Assembly: GCA_965112735.1 (NCBI GenBank)
Contig: OZ218952.1
Location: 124,001-188,000, forward strand
Direction of reading: 5' to 3'
DNA length: 64,000 nt
Source: Phaeosaccion multiseriatum
Lineage: Eukaryota; Ochrophyta, other classes
In this document: in pieces, positions 26,525 to 36,689 of the stretch
Numbering within the stretch: the first letter of the stretch is position 1
How the letters are laid out: every line of letters begins with the position of its first letter
The notes under the pieces: model-generated
Told to the model about the DNA's origin: nothing
The model's input: the letters and a program-made list of their open reading frames with translations, nothing else
Database searches by the model: none
Position numbers and translations under genes: made by a program

Positions 26525-27896
26525 TCACATTTCGAAGGTGCCCAGGTACTCCCGCGCCCCTTCTCCCCTGCCAGACATGGTCCTGGCTCGCCCGAATTTG
26601 ATATTGGCTTTGGACCGGATAGCCTTGATAGCTGCCACGATGCTCTCGGATTGCTCCTGTCCGCCCTTGTACAGCACCTCGCTCGCCCAAATACTGTTGA
26701 AGCCCAGGTCCCTCAACGCCCAGCACTCCTCAATCTCGTCGCATCCCTCATCGCTCCTCCTCTCCACCGTGGCTATGGAGTGGACACCCTCGGGGATGCT
26801 TTTCCACAAGGTTTTGGCCTCCTCCGCGGGCTTGCACACGTTGATTATGGTGGCCCCCGCCTCGACAGCCTTGCCAATCTCCTCCTCGGAGACCACGTCC
26901 AACACGGGCTCCATGCCAATGGCGTGTGCAAAGTCGATGAGCTCTTTGCATCGGCCCACTTCTTCTAAGATGCCCATTTGCAGCGTCACTCCTGCAGCTC
27001 CGAGATCCTTGGCCTCTGCGATTTGGAACTCGTCCACAACAATGTCCCTCACGATAATGTCCAGGGGGCCGGGGAAGTCCCCCGCGGCGCTTTGCTGCTC
27101 GGCCTTGAGATTGCGCACATCGTCGTGCGAGCAACCCCCAGTAACTTTATCCGTGGCTATGCACACGGCACTGGCGCCTCCCTTCCGAAACAAGGGACTC
27201 AAAAGCTCCGGCGCCAGCACACCCGCCACAAAACCAGACTTGAGGTTTCTGCGATACTCGGCGACGACCGACAGCGTCTTGTTCGGTTTGGTCAGCACCT
27301 TGGTGAGAACAGAGCAGCGCTTATCCCCACCAGCCTGGGCCAGACCATCTCGGAGATACTCCAACACCGGACTAGACGGTGCGTTTGCCTCCAGCTCTGC
27401 GCGCGCTTCAGCCACTTCCCTCTCCTTCGCCTGTTTGATGAGGCGAGCGATGGAGTGATGAAGAGTGCAGTTAAGGGGGGGGGTTGAGAGAGGAGCCGAG
27501 TGGGCGTGGGATTGAGGGTGCTTTCGTCTTACGAGGGAGGGGCGTGAGAGAGGAGTCGAGAGGGTGCGTGATCGAGGGTGCTTTCGTCCTTCGAGGGAAG
27601 GGGAAGAGTGTAGTTAAGGGGTGTGGGTGGAGAGAAGAGCCCAGTGGGTGAGTGACGGAGGCCGCTTTCGTGTTTAGCAGCAGCAGAGCAAAGCTTACCT
27701 TCTTGGCCATGCCCTTCAAAGCCATGCATAGTGAAGTGGCTGAGCCGCGGGCCCTGCCTCCCCTGCTGCTGCTGCTGCTGCTGCTGCCGCTACTCGCGGT
27801 GATACCAACGCCCGTGAAGGTGAAGCAGAATGAGCTCACTGCCACGTGCGCGAGCAGGAGGCCAGAGAGACAGGCTGCTGTCCTGGGACGCATCAT
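26525..27896 (-). CDS. Plastid-targeted IGPS-like TIM-barrel protein with altered catalytic residues
   Basis: Exons 27896-27699 and 27430-26525 encode 367 residues. Exon 1 is a signal peptide (MMRPRTAACLSGLLLAHVAV) plus a Ser/Arg transit-like region. The barrel aligns with indole-3-glycerol-phosphate synthase (tryptophan step 4): SVVAEYRRNLKSG, FRKGGASAVCIATD, IIVRDIVVDEFQIAEAKDLG, HAIGMEPVLDVVSEEEIG and ATIINVCKP. Several catalytic positions differ from the archaeal enzyme: the EYKR lysine is Arg, the VKES lysine is Asp and the PLIE glutamate is Asp. It may therefore be a paralogue or pseudoenzyme rather than TrpC. The stop is 64 bp from the previous gene and the start is 89 bp from NDP kinase. 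Confidence 0.8.
27462..27670. repeat. Imperfect intronic minisatellite in the IGPS-like gene
   Basis: Three degenerate units of about 60-80 bp share gggtgctttcgtc-like cores (near 27520, 27580, 27663) and gagaggagycgagwgggyg blocks. They occupy most of the single intron (27431-27698). Confidence 0.6.
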
Positions 27897-27985
27897 CCTG
27901 CTGCTCTACCACATGAATTTGAGGCAGGGAGCCTCTCAATTGACTTACGCAAAATAATGCGTTGTTGTCACATAAACAAAAAAAA

Positions 27986-29152
27986 ATGTCTGTTATCAAC
28001 GTGATCCTCGCGGTGCTGCTGGGCGCATTGCTATCTCCCAGCTATGCATTCATGACTCCGCAGTACGCACCCTTGAGGAGCGTGTCGAAGGTGCGTCTCG
28101 TCGTGACAGAGCCGCTCCAGCAAAATCAGCCTCGCAACCGCCCATTGCTCATTTCCTTCTCTCTTCCTATCTCTAGGCGTCCCCAAGGCAATCTATGAAG
28201 ATGAATGCTTCAGAGCGCAGCTATATTATGATCAAGCCGGACGGCGTGCAGCGCGGGTAGGTTTGAAAGTCTCATCATTTATTCCTGAAGGAGGAGGCCC
28301 TCATGTCTTGTGGTGGTCCATCCTCTTGCTCCCACCTCGCCCTTGTGCGCCACCAGACTTGTGGGTGACATTATCCAGCGCTTCGAGAAGAAGGGCTACA
28401 AGCTTGCTGCGCTCAAGCTGAAGCAGGCAGACGAGGACCTCCTGCGAGAGCACTACAAGGTATGTGCAACATCAAGTTGTTGGAATGAAGAAGCAATACT
28501 TAGCGGTGTTCCCTCTCTTTTGCAACAACAGGACTTGACAGAGAAGCCCTTTTTTCCCAAGCTCCTTCAATACATGGTAAGTGGCTTGGCTACTGCCTTG
28601 GCCCTTGCGTCCCGCGCTCCCCAGAAGCTGTATTGACGTGTTGTTGTTGTTGTTGTTGTTGTTACTATTGTTTGGACTCCTGTTTACCTCCGTCGCGGAA
28701 CAGATGTCCGGACCGGTCGTTTCCATGGTTTGGCAAGGAAAGGATGTGGTGGCAACTGGCCGAAAAATGGTGAGTTTGGGGAGTCTTTTTGGAGTGTGGC
28801 GAGCCCGCGGCCCTAAAGATCAGCTTTTTGCAACTCTTGTTCCCCCCATTCCTGACAGCTCGGAGCCACAAACCCCTTAGAATCGGCGCAGGGAACCATC
28901 CGTGGGGACTTCGCACTTGACGTTGGCCGAAACGTGTGCCACGGCAGCGACTCAGTTGAGTCGGGTGAGCGCGAGATAGCTCTGTGGTTCACCCCCGAAG
29001 AGCTCGCGGTGAGTGCGGCGAGCCGCGTTGCTTTTGCGGTTGTGCGCTTCTCTCCTCAGGTTGCCCTTACTCACGCCATGCTCTCGTGTTTGGCTCTCAT
29101 CGATGCTCCTCAGGACAATGCTTCTGCAATGCACGACTGGATCTACGAGTAG
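27986..29152 (+). CDS. NDK: Nucleoside diphosphate kinase, plastid/secretory targeted
   Basis: Seven exons (27986-28090, 28177-28256, 28357-28459, 28532-28576, 28704-28769, 28859-29008, 29114-29152) encode 195 residues. A signal peptide ([16 protein letters not shown]) ends in a YAFMTP junction, the A-F style plastid address. The NDPK fold follows: [53 protein letters not shown] and [17 protein letters not shown] with the phospho-accepting His. The C-terminus is DWIYE. It transfers gamma-phosphate between nucleoside di- and triphosphates. An 89-bp divergent promoter with TTGACTTAC (27940-27948) is shared with the IGPS-like gene. Confidence 0.95.
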
Positions 29153-29532
29153 ATAAACTCTCTTTTCTCTCCTAAGATATTCCTTTGTAATAAAGTACTT
29201 GTGAGCCGAATGGCCTTTCGCTCCAATGAGGTGGCTCCGTGGCTCCTACCCTCTTCTCCCTTCTTCCCTCATATCATATTCGGCCGCTGACATGCTTCTG
29301 AGACAGGCCAGCCCAGACGCTCGAAGACGCAGGAAGCAGGCCGGCTGGCGCCGGCCAGAAGCAGGAAGCAGCCTTGGCCCTAATCATTGTCTTCTTACAT
29401 GGCTTTTGTCGGCCAGGCAGGAAACCGGTATTCGATTTTTCGTATCGATCATATCAATTTAAGTTTCAGGACATTCGGTTTGTCCTCTGTCCCCTCTGGC
29501 TTTAGCAGCGACAACAGAGAATAGGTGGCATC
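29153..29532. other. Intergenic region between two plus-strand genes
   Basis: This is 380 bp with no exon. It contains the inverted repeat GGCCGGCTGGCGCCGGCC (29339-29356), part of which recurs at 42019-42033. An AATAAA-like aataaagt lies at about 29189, probably the NDP kinase 3' end. Confidence 0.4.
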
Positions 29533-30687
29533 ATGGCGTCTTCCAGCCATCAGATACGACAGCTCATGAACTTTATTCTACAAGAAGCGCACGAGAAGGT
29601 AACTTTCGAGCGATGAAGGCTTATAGGGAGCGAGGAATGATCCCCCCTTTTTGTACTCCGTCTGTCGTCGTCTTGCAGGTGAACGAGATTAACTTGAAGA
29701 CCGAGCACGACTTTAACTTGGAGAAGCAGATGCTCGTCCACAACGCAAAACTAAAGATTCAGGTGCGATTTATCTCCCAAAGGAGCTTAGGGAGGCACTC
29801 CATAATAATCATTTTCGCGCGTCCCTCTCCCCCACGCAGGAAGAATACACTCAAAAGGAGAAGGATTGCGAAATACAGGATCGAATGTAAGCTTGCTGCA
29901 GACGCTGTGAGATGTGCTGCCTCTCTGACACTGCCTGCCTAAATGCCCTTCCTCCCGCCCAGCGCCCGCTCAAGCATGGTCGGCGAAAGCAGAGTCAATA
30001 AGATGACCTCTCGCGACGAGCTAGTTCAGCAGCTGCTCAGTGACGCTACTGAAGAGATTAAGACTATCAGCAAGGGGACGTCTTACTCGGAGCTCCTAAC
30101 CGGCCTCATAATCCAAGTGAGCTCTTCTCTCTTCGATACATCCCCACCTCCAAGGTGGTCGTAACCTGACGTGATTTTTCGGTGGTGATGTTGCAGGGCA
30201 TGCTCAAGATTGAAGAAACGGATGTCGTAGTTCACTGCCGAGAAGCAGACATTCCTCTGGTGGAGAAGGTTCTCGGGGATGCAACGAAGGGCTACGTTGA
30301 GCTCATGGAGAAGCAAGCCAGTCAACAGGTCGGGTGGGGGAGGGCTTCTGCCGCTGCATGCTGCTGGCTGGGTACAAAGTCTTACCAATTGGAACATCCC
30401 ACTTGTGTTACATGTGTAGGTGGAGCCAAACCTCACCGTCAGCGACGACAAGGCCCTGTGTCTGCCAGCAGATAGCCCCGGAGGCGTGGTCCTCACAGCT
30501 CGAGGAGGTCGGATTGTGTGCGACAACACCCTGGCGGCTCGGTTGAACATTGTATACACGGTAAGAAACAAAGCTTTGTCTCCGTCTCACGCGGTAGGCC
30601 CATTTCTCATATCCATGCCCTCCCACCCACCTCGCGCAGGAAGTGCTGCCAAAAATTCGCGAGCAGCTCTTTCCAACTCAAACTTGA
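29533..30687 (+). CDS. VMA4: V-type H+-ATPase subunit E
   Basis: Seven exons (29533-29598, 29679-29762, 29840-29886, 29963-30116, 30197-30328, 30420-30560, 30640-30687) encode 223 residues, the normal size. The helical N-terminus (IRQLMNFILQEAHEKVNEIN) and RSSMVGESRVNKMTSRDELV lead to the C-terminal globular part with LLTGLIIQGMLKIEE, PGGVVLTARGGRIVCDNTL and LNIVYTEVLPKIREQLF. Subunit E forms the peripheral stalk joining V1 to V0 of the vacuolar proton pump. It converges with the Fcf2 gene 121 bp downstream. Confidence 0.95.
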
Positions 30688-30808
30688 GAATAAGGGGAGA
30701 GTAGAGAGGGAGGAGGAGCTGTCAGGAGTACGTAGTAGGATGGAGGAGTGGGTGGTAATGGTAATCCCAAGAGGTACATATATATATATACAAATTAGCG
30801 TGCTTCTC

Positions 30809-32171
30809 TTAGCGGCCTCTCTTTCGCCCCTTGCCGGCGGCGTGTCGCTTCTTGCGTCCATCCTTCTTGGCCTCCTGTATACTCAAAAAGGTGTTCTTGC
30901 TGTACGTCTTGACCCGTGTGTCGGCCAAAAGCTCGTCCACAAGAGTTTGTTTGCGCTGCTTCTTGGTCAAGCGGGACGATTTCCACTCCCCTACACCCTC
31001 CTTTACGGTTCCAATCTGTGTTGTCAGTCACAGGCCAAAGAAGAGAGTTAGGGTTATTTGATGAATCCGATGCTTAATGGCACAAACTTACACCTTTCCC
31101 CTTCGCCACACTCACCTGCAGGAAAGGCGAGTGCGTGTCTGCAGCCTTGTAAAACTTCTTGGGGTCAATGTAGTTCCTCATCTTGATGACTTGAAGGTCA
31201 CGCTTCAGCTCCGGAGTCATTTGTGCTCGCTGCATCCCAAACCAACCCTTGCCTGCCGAGGTGTCCTTCTCAACTCTCGTGCGTTTCATCAGATCGGACG
31301 CACTTGTCGATGACTTTCGAGAGCCCCCAGCATTTTGTGCTTCTGCAGCTGCTCCTGGCAAGCTTGTCCTGCTTCGTACAAGCTGGTCCACCGCGTGGCC
31401 TGTCAGCACGTCGTCTCGCAGTCTGCCCCCGAGATTGCGCCCCTTTGATCGAAATTCAAGGTAGCTGTCGGAAACAAGCCCGCTATCGAGCTCCATAACT
31501 GCCTCGCTGTGGCCGGCTTTCGAGCTTGGGTTCCCAGTCCCATCGCTTGAGTGCCGCGTTTGCTGCCGCTGCTGGCGAAGGCCCGCACTCGCCGCCATGC
31601 TCACCATCGCATCAATGGCCTCTTCGGACAAATCGTCTGTAGCGTCTCCATCTTTATCGTCGTCGTCGTCGTCGTCGTCGTCCCCTTCTCCGTCCTCGTC
31701 TTCGTCCCCTTCGTCGACGCTCTCTTCACCCCGTCTCACATCCGAGTTGGGCGCGTCTTCGCCCTGCTCCTGTCGCCCCCTCTTCCGCCCCTTGGAAGCG
31801 GGCTTGCCGGACGCACGTGGCAAAGGCGGCAACCCGGCTTCCCACTTTGGTCCTCCCCTCACTCCCTTCTTCTTCCCTGGCACCGGGTTGTTAAGCATTG
31901 GTGCTACCTCTATCGAAGGTGATCGACTGCGACTCCGCGTGATCCGCCTGCCCGAGGCTCGAGAGCTCGACCCTTCCCTCGCAGGTGTGCCAGCCATCGC
32001 GCCATTAGGCAGGACCAGCTCGCTTCCTCTGGCAGACACCGATTTCATCTCTTCTGGGCCGTCCACCAGCCTGAGCTTGTACCACCCTCCAGTCTTGCCG
32101 ACAACCTCTGCTTTCGCCCCATCGAGGGGTCCATCCTTTTTGAGCCGCACAACTTGGCCTATTGTCGCCAT
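30809..32171 (-). CDS. FCF2: KOW-like plus Fcf2-domain pre-rRNA processing protein
   Basis: Exons 32171-31116 and 31015-30809 encode 420 residues. The N-terminus (MATIGQVVRLKKDGPLDGA) looks like a KOW/SH3-type barrel. A disordered Ser/Arg/Asp-rich middle contains a run of Asp. The C-terminal 150 residues match the Fcf2 domain: KGWFGMQRAQMTPELKRDLQ, MRNYIDPKKFYK, IGTVKEGVGEWKSSRL, TKKQRKQTLVDELLADT and a Lys/Arg tail. Fcf2/TDIF2 acts in the nucleolus in early 18S rRNA cleavages. Typical Fcf2 proteins do not, to my knowledge, carry an N-terminal KOW-like module. Confidence 0.85.
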
Positions 32172-32322
32172 AGTGCTGATAACGAGGGGGGGGGGGGGGG
32201 GGGAGATTTTACTATGTGGGAAGGGGGGGGGTAAGGGGGCCAAAAGAATGATGTGTCACCAACACGCGAAGATATCCCCCCCAACCGCATACTCTCTCAT
32301 CCACCGACATCCCCCCCCTTTA

Positions 32323-34715
32323 ATGATCAGATACGCGATCGGCTTGTGCTTCTGTCCCACCGCGGTTGCTGCATTTTGCTCCCACCCTCCTGCTGTTGCT
32401 GTGCGCCAAAAGAATATCTTGCGAGGAATGGCGATGGGATCGGATGCTCGGCAAGGCCTTCCCACAATTCCGACGTCTTCTCTGTCGGGAATTGGTCGTA
32501 CGCTGCGCGAGAACGCAACAAAAGATCTGGAGTCTCTGCAAGAGCAATTGATTCGCGCGAAGGAGGGCGAGGGAATAGTGAACAGCTTTGTCAACTCGAC
32601 GTTCAGACGAAGTAATCTTGCCGTCCACTATCTTACCACCGGGCTCGTTGATCTAGCGGAGAAGGAGATTGCATGTACGTTTGGCAGATACGCGGAGGAG
32701 TGGGATTGCAGCTGGGTTTCGACACCAGAAGGACCTAATTCTTTCCTTCTCTCCTTCCCGCACGATAGCTGCGGAGAAGCTCATTGATGAAGAGCTGGCC
32801 GCCGTAGACGAGGCTTGCTGGCCGTCTGGTGTACGGCAGGACCGCATTTCCCAATCGCTGGAAGTACTATTGTCGGCTAAGGCGCTGCTGCACTTTTTCA
32901 ACACAGGTGCGCGTGCTTGCGTTACTGACCACATTTTCCCGCCTCTCCTGGCCCTAAAAGAACAAGCCTCGTACGCTCCATTTTGTGTGGGCCCTCTTTA
33001 GGCAAGCTTCTGCGCAAGGCGAACTTGGGAAGGGCATGCTTCAAGGATGCAGAGTATTTGGGAGGGGCAATGCGTCTATGCCAACTCCTCAACAAGTACG
33101 CCATCGGCCAGGTGAGCCCTTTCCTCCTCCCCGCGTCCCATGTGCTCTGTCCGTTTTAAGAGAGCGCTCCTTCTGACTCCAAACCTCTCGCCCCAGGCCT
33201 CTGATCTGGATGTGAAGAGTGTGGAGCTGTGCCGAACCCTCACCGATGAGCTGAACGCCGCTTGCCTTCAGTTCGACTTTCGGAATGGGCCCTTGAGGCT
33301 CAAGTATGACGGAATCAAGTACGACCTCAAGAGGCTGGTGAGTGGAACAGTGAGGAGAGCTGTACGCTGTTTCGTTTTTTTGGGGGGTCGGGGAAGCATC
33401 CTTCTGCGCTAGTCGTGGGTGCTCAGGTACGAGCCCTTCAATTTATGTGTCACCCCCTCGCCATGCGCCCTTTTCTCAGGACGACATTTTGTACGAGCTC
33501 AGTTTGGTCATAGAGCCTGCGAAGGGGGACGAGTCCACAGTAAAAGAACTTGGCCAAGGGAGAAAGAAAAGAGCGAGGGTGACACCGCCGGAGGAGGAGC
33601 AGCAGCCGCCGCCGGGGCAGCACGGTAAGGAGGGGGGTGAAGACGGATTGGACTTTGCTGCAAAAGTTGTTGATACCAAGGAGCTGGACGAAATTCGCCT
33701 GCGCATGGTGAGTGCAGAGAGCTGAGGAAGGAGAATAAGCACAAGATGCTGAGATCCCCCGCTCCGCCCGTTGCCTGGAATAACAGGTTGAGTTTGACGC
33801 GATGCGGGAGACCGTCATCAAGAGGTCCAGAGACATGCAGAAGCTGGGTAAGCAGGCCATTTATAGCCTTCATCGAGGAGACGAAGACAAAGCCAGCAAG
33901 CAGGTTCGTGTGTTGAACAAACCCGTGACCGGCGCTGCCCTTGAAGGCTCTGTGTTGATCACCTTCTCTGCTTTTGCGTTTCGCTCATCCAGCTTGACGA
34001 GTGTGTGGCGATTTACCGAGAGCTGGAACCAATCATCAGCGCGGACGCGAGTTTGCGGCAGGGTTCTCTCACCAATGCTCTGGAGGAGTGGGCGGAGGGC
34101 AAGCTGTACCAGATTTGGCTCGCTGACACGCGTTTGGTCACCATGAAGGAGCTGGAAATTTGCAATACGGTTAGTCGCCAAGACAAACTCGGGCGTTGGG
34201 GCTTCTCGCTCTCTCTCCCTGCTTCCAGAAAAGAGGCACAAAGACAGATAACCCAACCTCCTTTCCACTTGTCTGGCCGCTGCTACCGCCGCTGCTGCAG
34301 GGTGAGTATATGGGAGGCTTGTTCGATCTGACGGGCGAGATCAACCGCTATGCTGTGGCTCAAGCGACAAAGCGGAGGGCCGACAAAGTGAAAGAATGCC
34401 TCGAGACAGTGACGGTCATTTCCGAATTCGTCTCGCTGGCCACGCTGCCGCCAAAGCTCGGCAAGAAGGTGAGGCGGAAGAGGTGTGAATGTTTGCCTCA
34501 CCCCCCCTGCTGCCTCCTGCTTCTGACGCTGGATTTCAATGCCAACGTGTCCCCAGGAGAAAGAACTGAAGCGGTCACTAAGTAAGCTGCAGAGTATTAC
34601 CTACGAACTGGCACTCAAAAAGGCGGGCAAGGGCTCCGTGGGTGGGGTGTCCGGAGGGGAGACCGGAGGGGAGCCGAGGGAAGACAAGGACGACGGGATG
34701 AAGGATGACGTGTGA
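32323..34715 (+). CDS. Translin-TRAX fusion protein (single-chain C3PO-like)
   Basis: Nine exons (32323-32674, 32769-32906, 33002-33111, 33197-33337, 33480-33707, 33787-33903, 33993-34169, 34301-34468, 34557-34715) give 529 residues with every phase consistent. The N-half matches translin: SLEVLLSAKALLHFFNTG, AEYLGGAMRLCQLLNKYAIG, FDFRNGPLRLKYDGIKYDL and LDDILYELSL. A charged linker (33530-33660) leads to a TRAX half: IKRSRDMQKLGKQAIYSLHR, ALEEWAEGKLYQIWLADTR, EYMGGLFDLTGEINRYAV and LKRSLSKLQSITYELALKKA. Acidic residues at TRAX catalytic positions (EEWAEG, DLTGE) are kept. Translin and TRAX normally are separate subunits of C3PO, an ssRNA/ssDNA endonuclease. An inner in-frame ATG at 32428 would remove a signal-like N-terminus. 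Confidence 0.88.
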
Positions 34716-34721
34716 TGAGCG

Positions 34722-34765
34722 GCGACACATATATGCATGTGTCGCAGACCCAAACGTTTTGGGTC
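34722..34765 (+). terminator. Paired stem-loops just after the fusion gene stop
   Basis: Arms GCGACACAT and ATGTGTCGC (34722-34745) are followed one base later by GACCCAAA-CGT-TTTGGGTC (34747-34765). They begin 7 bp after the stop codon and would form two adjacent RNA hairpins in the 3' UTR. A processing or stability role is inference. Confidence 0.35.
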
Positions 34766-34780
34766 AAGAGCCACCCCTTT

Positions 34781-34808
34781 CCACCGAGACGCCCTTGTTC
34801 TTGGAAGC
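34781..34808 (-). pseudogene. Fragment resembling the SOD C-terminal coding end
   Basis: ccaccgagacgcccttgttc plus the next eight bases matches SOD positions 35386-35413 with one mismatch. It is the antisense of the AS-K-N-K-G-V codons near the SOD C-terminus. It may be a remnant of a partial duplication. Confidence 0.4.
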
Positions 34809-35377
34809 CTATGGTACTCCCACACCACCCCGGAAGGAAAGGCCGCGTATGAAGGGCAAGAGGCGGCGAGAGAAGGCAGCAGCCGCGGCATCGGCTTAAG
34901 AGGAGGGGACTAGAAGGGGATGAGAGGCTTAGTCTCTACGCGGGTATCGGCTGACTTCTGGCTGCCAACTGCAGGCCAGTCCCGGTTTATGACTCTTACC
35001 TTAAAGCCCATTAGTGCTCTCCTTTGATAAATAAATCAAGCTGTCTAGTGTGCAGGGAACTCACTGTGCAACTTTCTGAACTCCTCCATCCTTGCGTACG
35101 CTGCTTGACGGACGTCGCTTATCCATTCCACCTGTGATCATTCCTGCCAGGGGTGGCTCGAGCTTGGAAGGCGTCATGATGGCACCCGATGGTCCTGGCA
35201 CCACCTGAGGTCCACGACTGACATGGGCAACACCGTGCCGATGTTCTTTGCTCTTGTACACGACTACAGCCTGCTCGTCTCTGGCTGCCTCGCAGCCTCT
35301 GCTGACAGCTGCAAGCCAAGCAAGCGCCCTGCTGGCAGCCGAGCCAGCCACAGACAAGTAAGTGTTAGCCCTCCAGC

Positions 35378-36653
35378 CTATCCCTCCACCGGGACGCCCT
35401 TGTTCTTGGAAGCGTACTGCTCGTAGTACTCTGAAACCTTGGCCCAGTTCACAATACTCCAAAAGGCAGCAATGTACTCCGGACGCCGATTTTGATAGCG
35501 TAGGTAGTACGCGTGCTGATGAGGGTAAAGCGGTGCAGCATGATAGGCGAGGGTAAGGAAGGCGAGAAGGGGAGAATGAGGCTAAGTAAGGAGGAGAGCT
35601 GAACAGCTTGGCGTCATCCAGTGGCATCTAGAACCACCCGAGCAACACTATCACTGCCCGTCGTGGGTGTTCTTCTCAGCACCCAGCGAGCTGAAGTGAG
35701 CCAGTGAGTGAGTGAGTGAGTGAGTGGGCGAGTGAGGGTCGCTTTAGCTCTCACCTCCCACACGTCCTTTGGTCACATCGTCACATCACGCCGGGGGAGG
35801 AGCAGGAGCCATGCACGAGTAGGTGGACCACAGCCACAGCCACAACAGCCGCCATTCGAAAAGAAAAAGAGAGGGGGTGGGGATGGTGGTGGTCCGAGGT
35901 CAGAGGTCAGAGGGGAGGGCGGGAGGCACCGGAGGCGGGGGGTAGTGGGTACAGGATGCCCGCACACACGCACAGGCAGGTAGGTAGGGAGCAAACCCAT
36001 AGCGTTTCAGGAATGCAAGGGCGGGGGGGGGGGTGTGGGATACTCCCGACGCACAGCACCAATCAAGAGAGTTCAAGCCCGAGCAAAGCGTTACTGAAGA
36101 AAAGGCGATGGGCCTTGTTGCTCACCAGTCCGAGGATGGGCACCATGGCCGTGCACGCCGCGCCTTCCATGAGAGGATTGTCCTGAGCCGAAGTGAAACA
36201 CGAGGGCACACCGTCAAGTCCGAGGATGTGGATATGCGACTGTGGGAGAGGGACGACACATACCTGATTGGGGGTTGATGTGATGTCCAGCTTACCCTCA
36301 GGGGTCACACCCAGCCTGTTGATGACATAGAGGCCAGCAGCGCGGAGGCGCATTGTTACGGAGCCGAACAAGACCCCTCAAGAAATAAAGAGAGCCCCAA
36401 CGCACTCACCAAGCCCAGCCTGAGCCGAAGACTGCCGTAGCGGTGCCCCCAAACTTGGCCTTCATGTCTTCCATGGAGCCGAAGGAAGCCTCGATGGCTG
36501 ACATGAGCGCAGGTGACGGCTCACCGCTGCTGCTGGCCGGGCCCAAAGTATTCCAGAAGAGAGCGTGGTTGTAGTGCCCTATACACAGTCGCGGGGGAGG
36601 TACTGGCTGAGACGAGGGGAGCGACTGAATCACTGACTCACTCTCTCTCTCTG

Positions 36654-36689
<36 letters not shown>

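Larger units (their letters stand above)
34716..35377. other. Convergent 3' region with hairpins and an SOD-tail fragment
   Basis: This is 662 bp between the fusion gene and SOD stops. It holds two inverted repeats (34722-34745 and 34747-34765) and a short copy of the SOD 3' coding end (34781-34808). No supported gene. A weak minus-strand ORF continuing to 35061 reads through the SOD stop region in another frame and is not convincing. Confidence 0.45.

Noticed and set aside
34705-34899. Short plus-strand ORF after the translin-TRAX stop
   Set aside because: Starts at a GTG-type codon near the stop and is built from hairpins and a reversed SOD fragment, so it is more likely 3' UTR.
35061-35627. 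188-codon minus-strand ORF over the SOD 3' end
   Set aside because: It runs in a different frame across the SOD last exon and its splice site; the unique downstream part has no similarity I recognise and no separate start.
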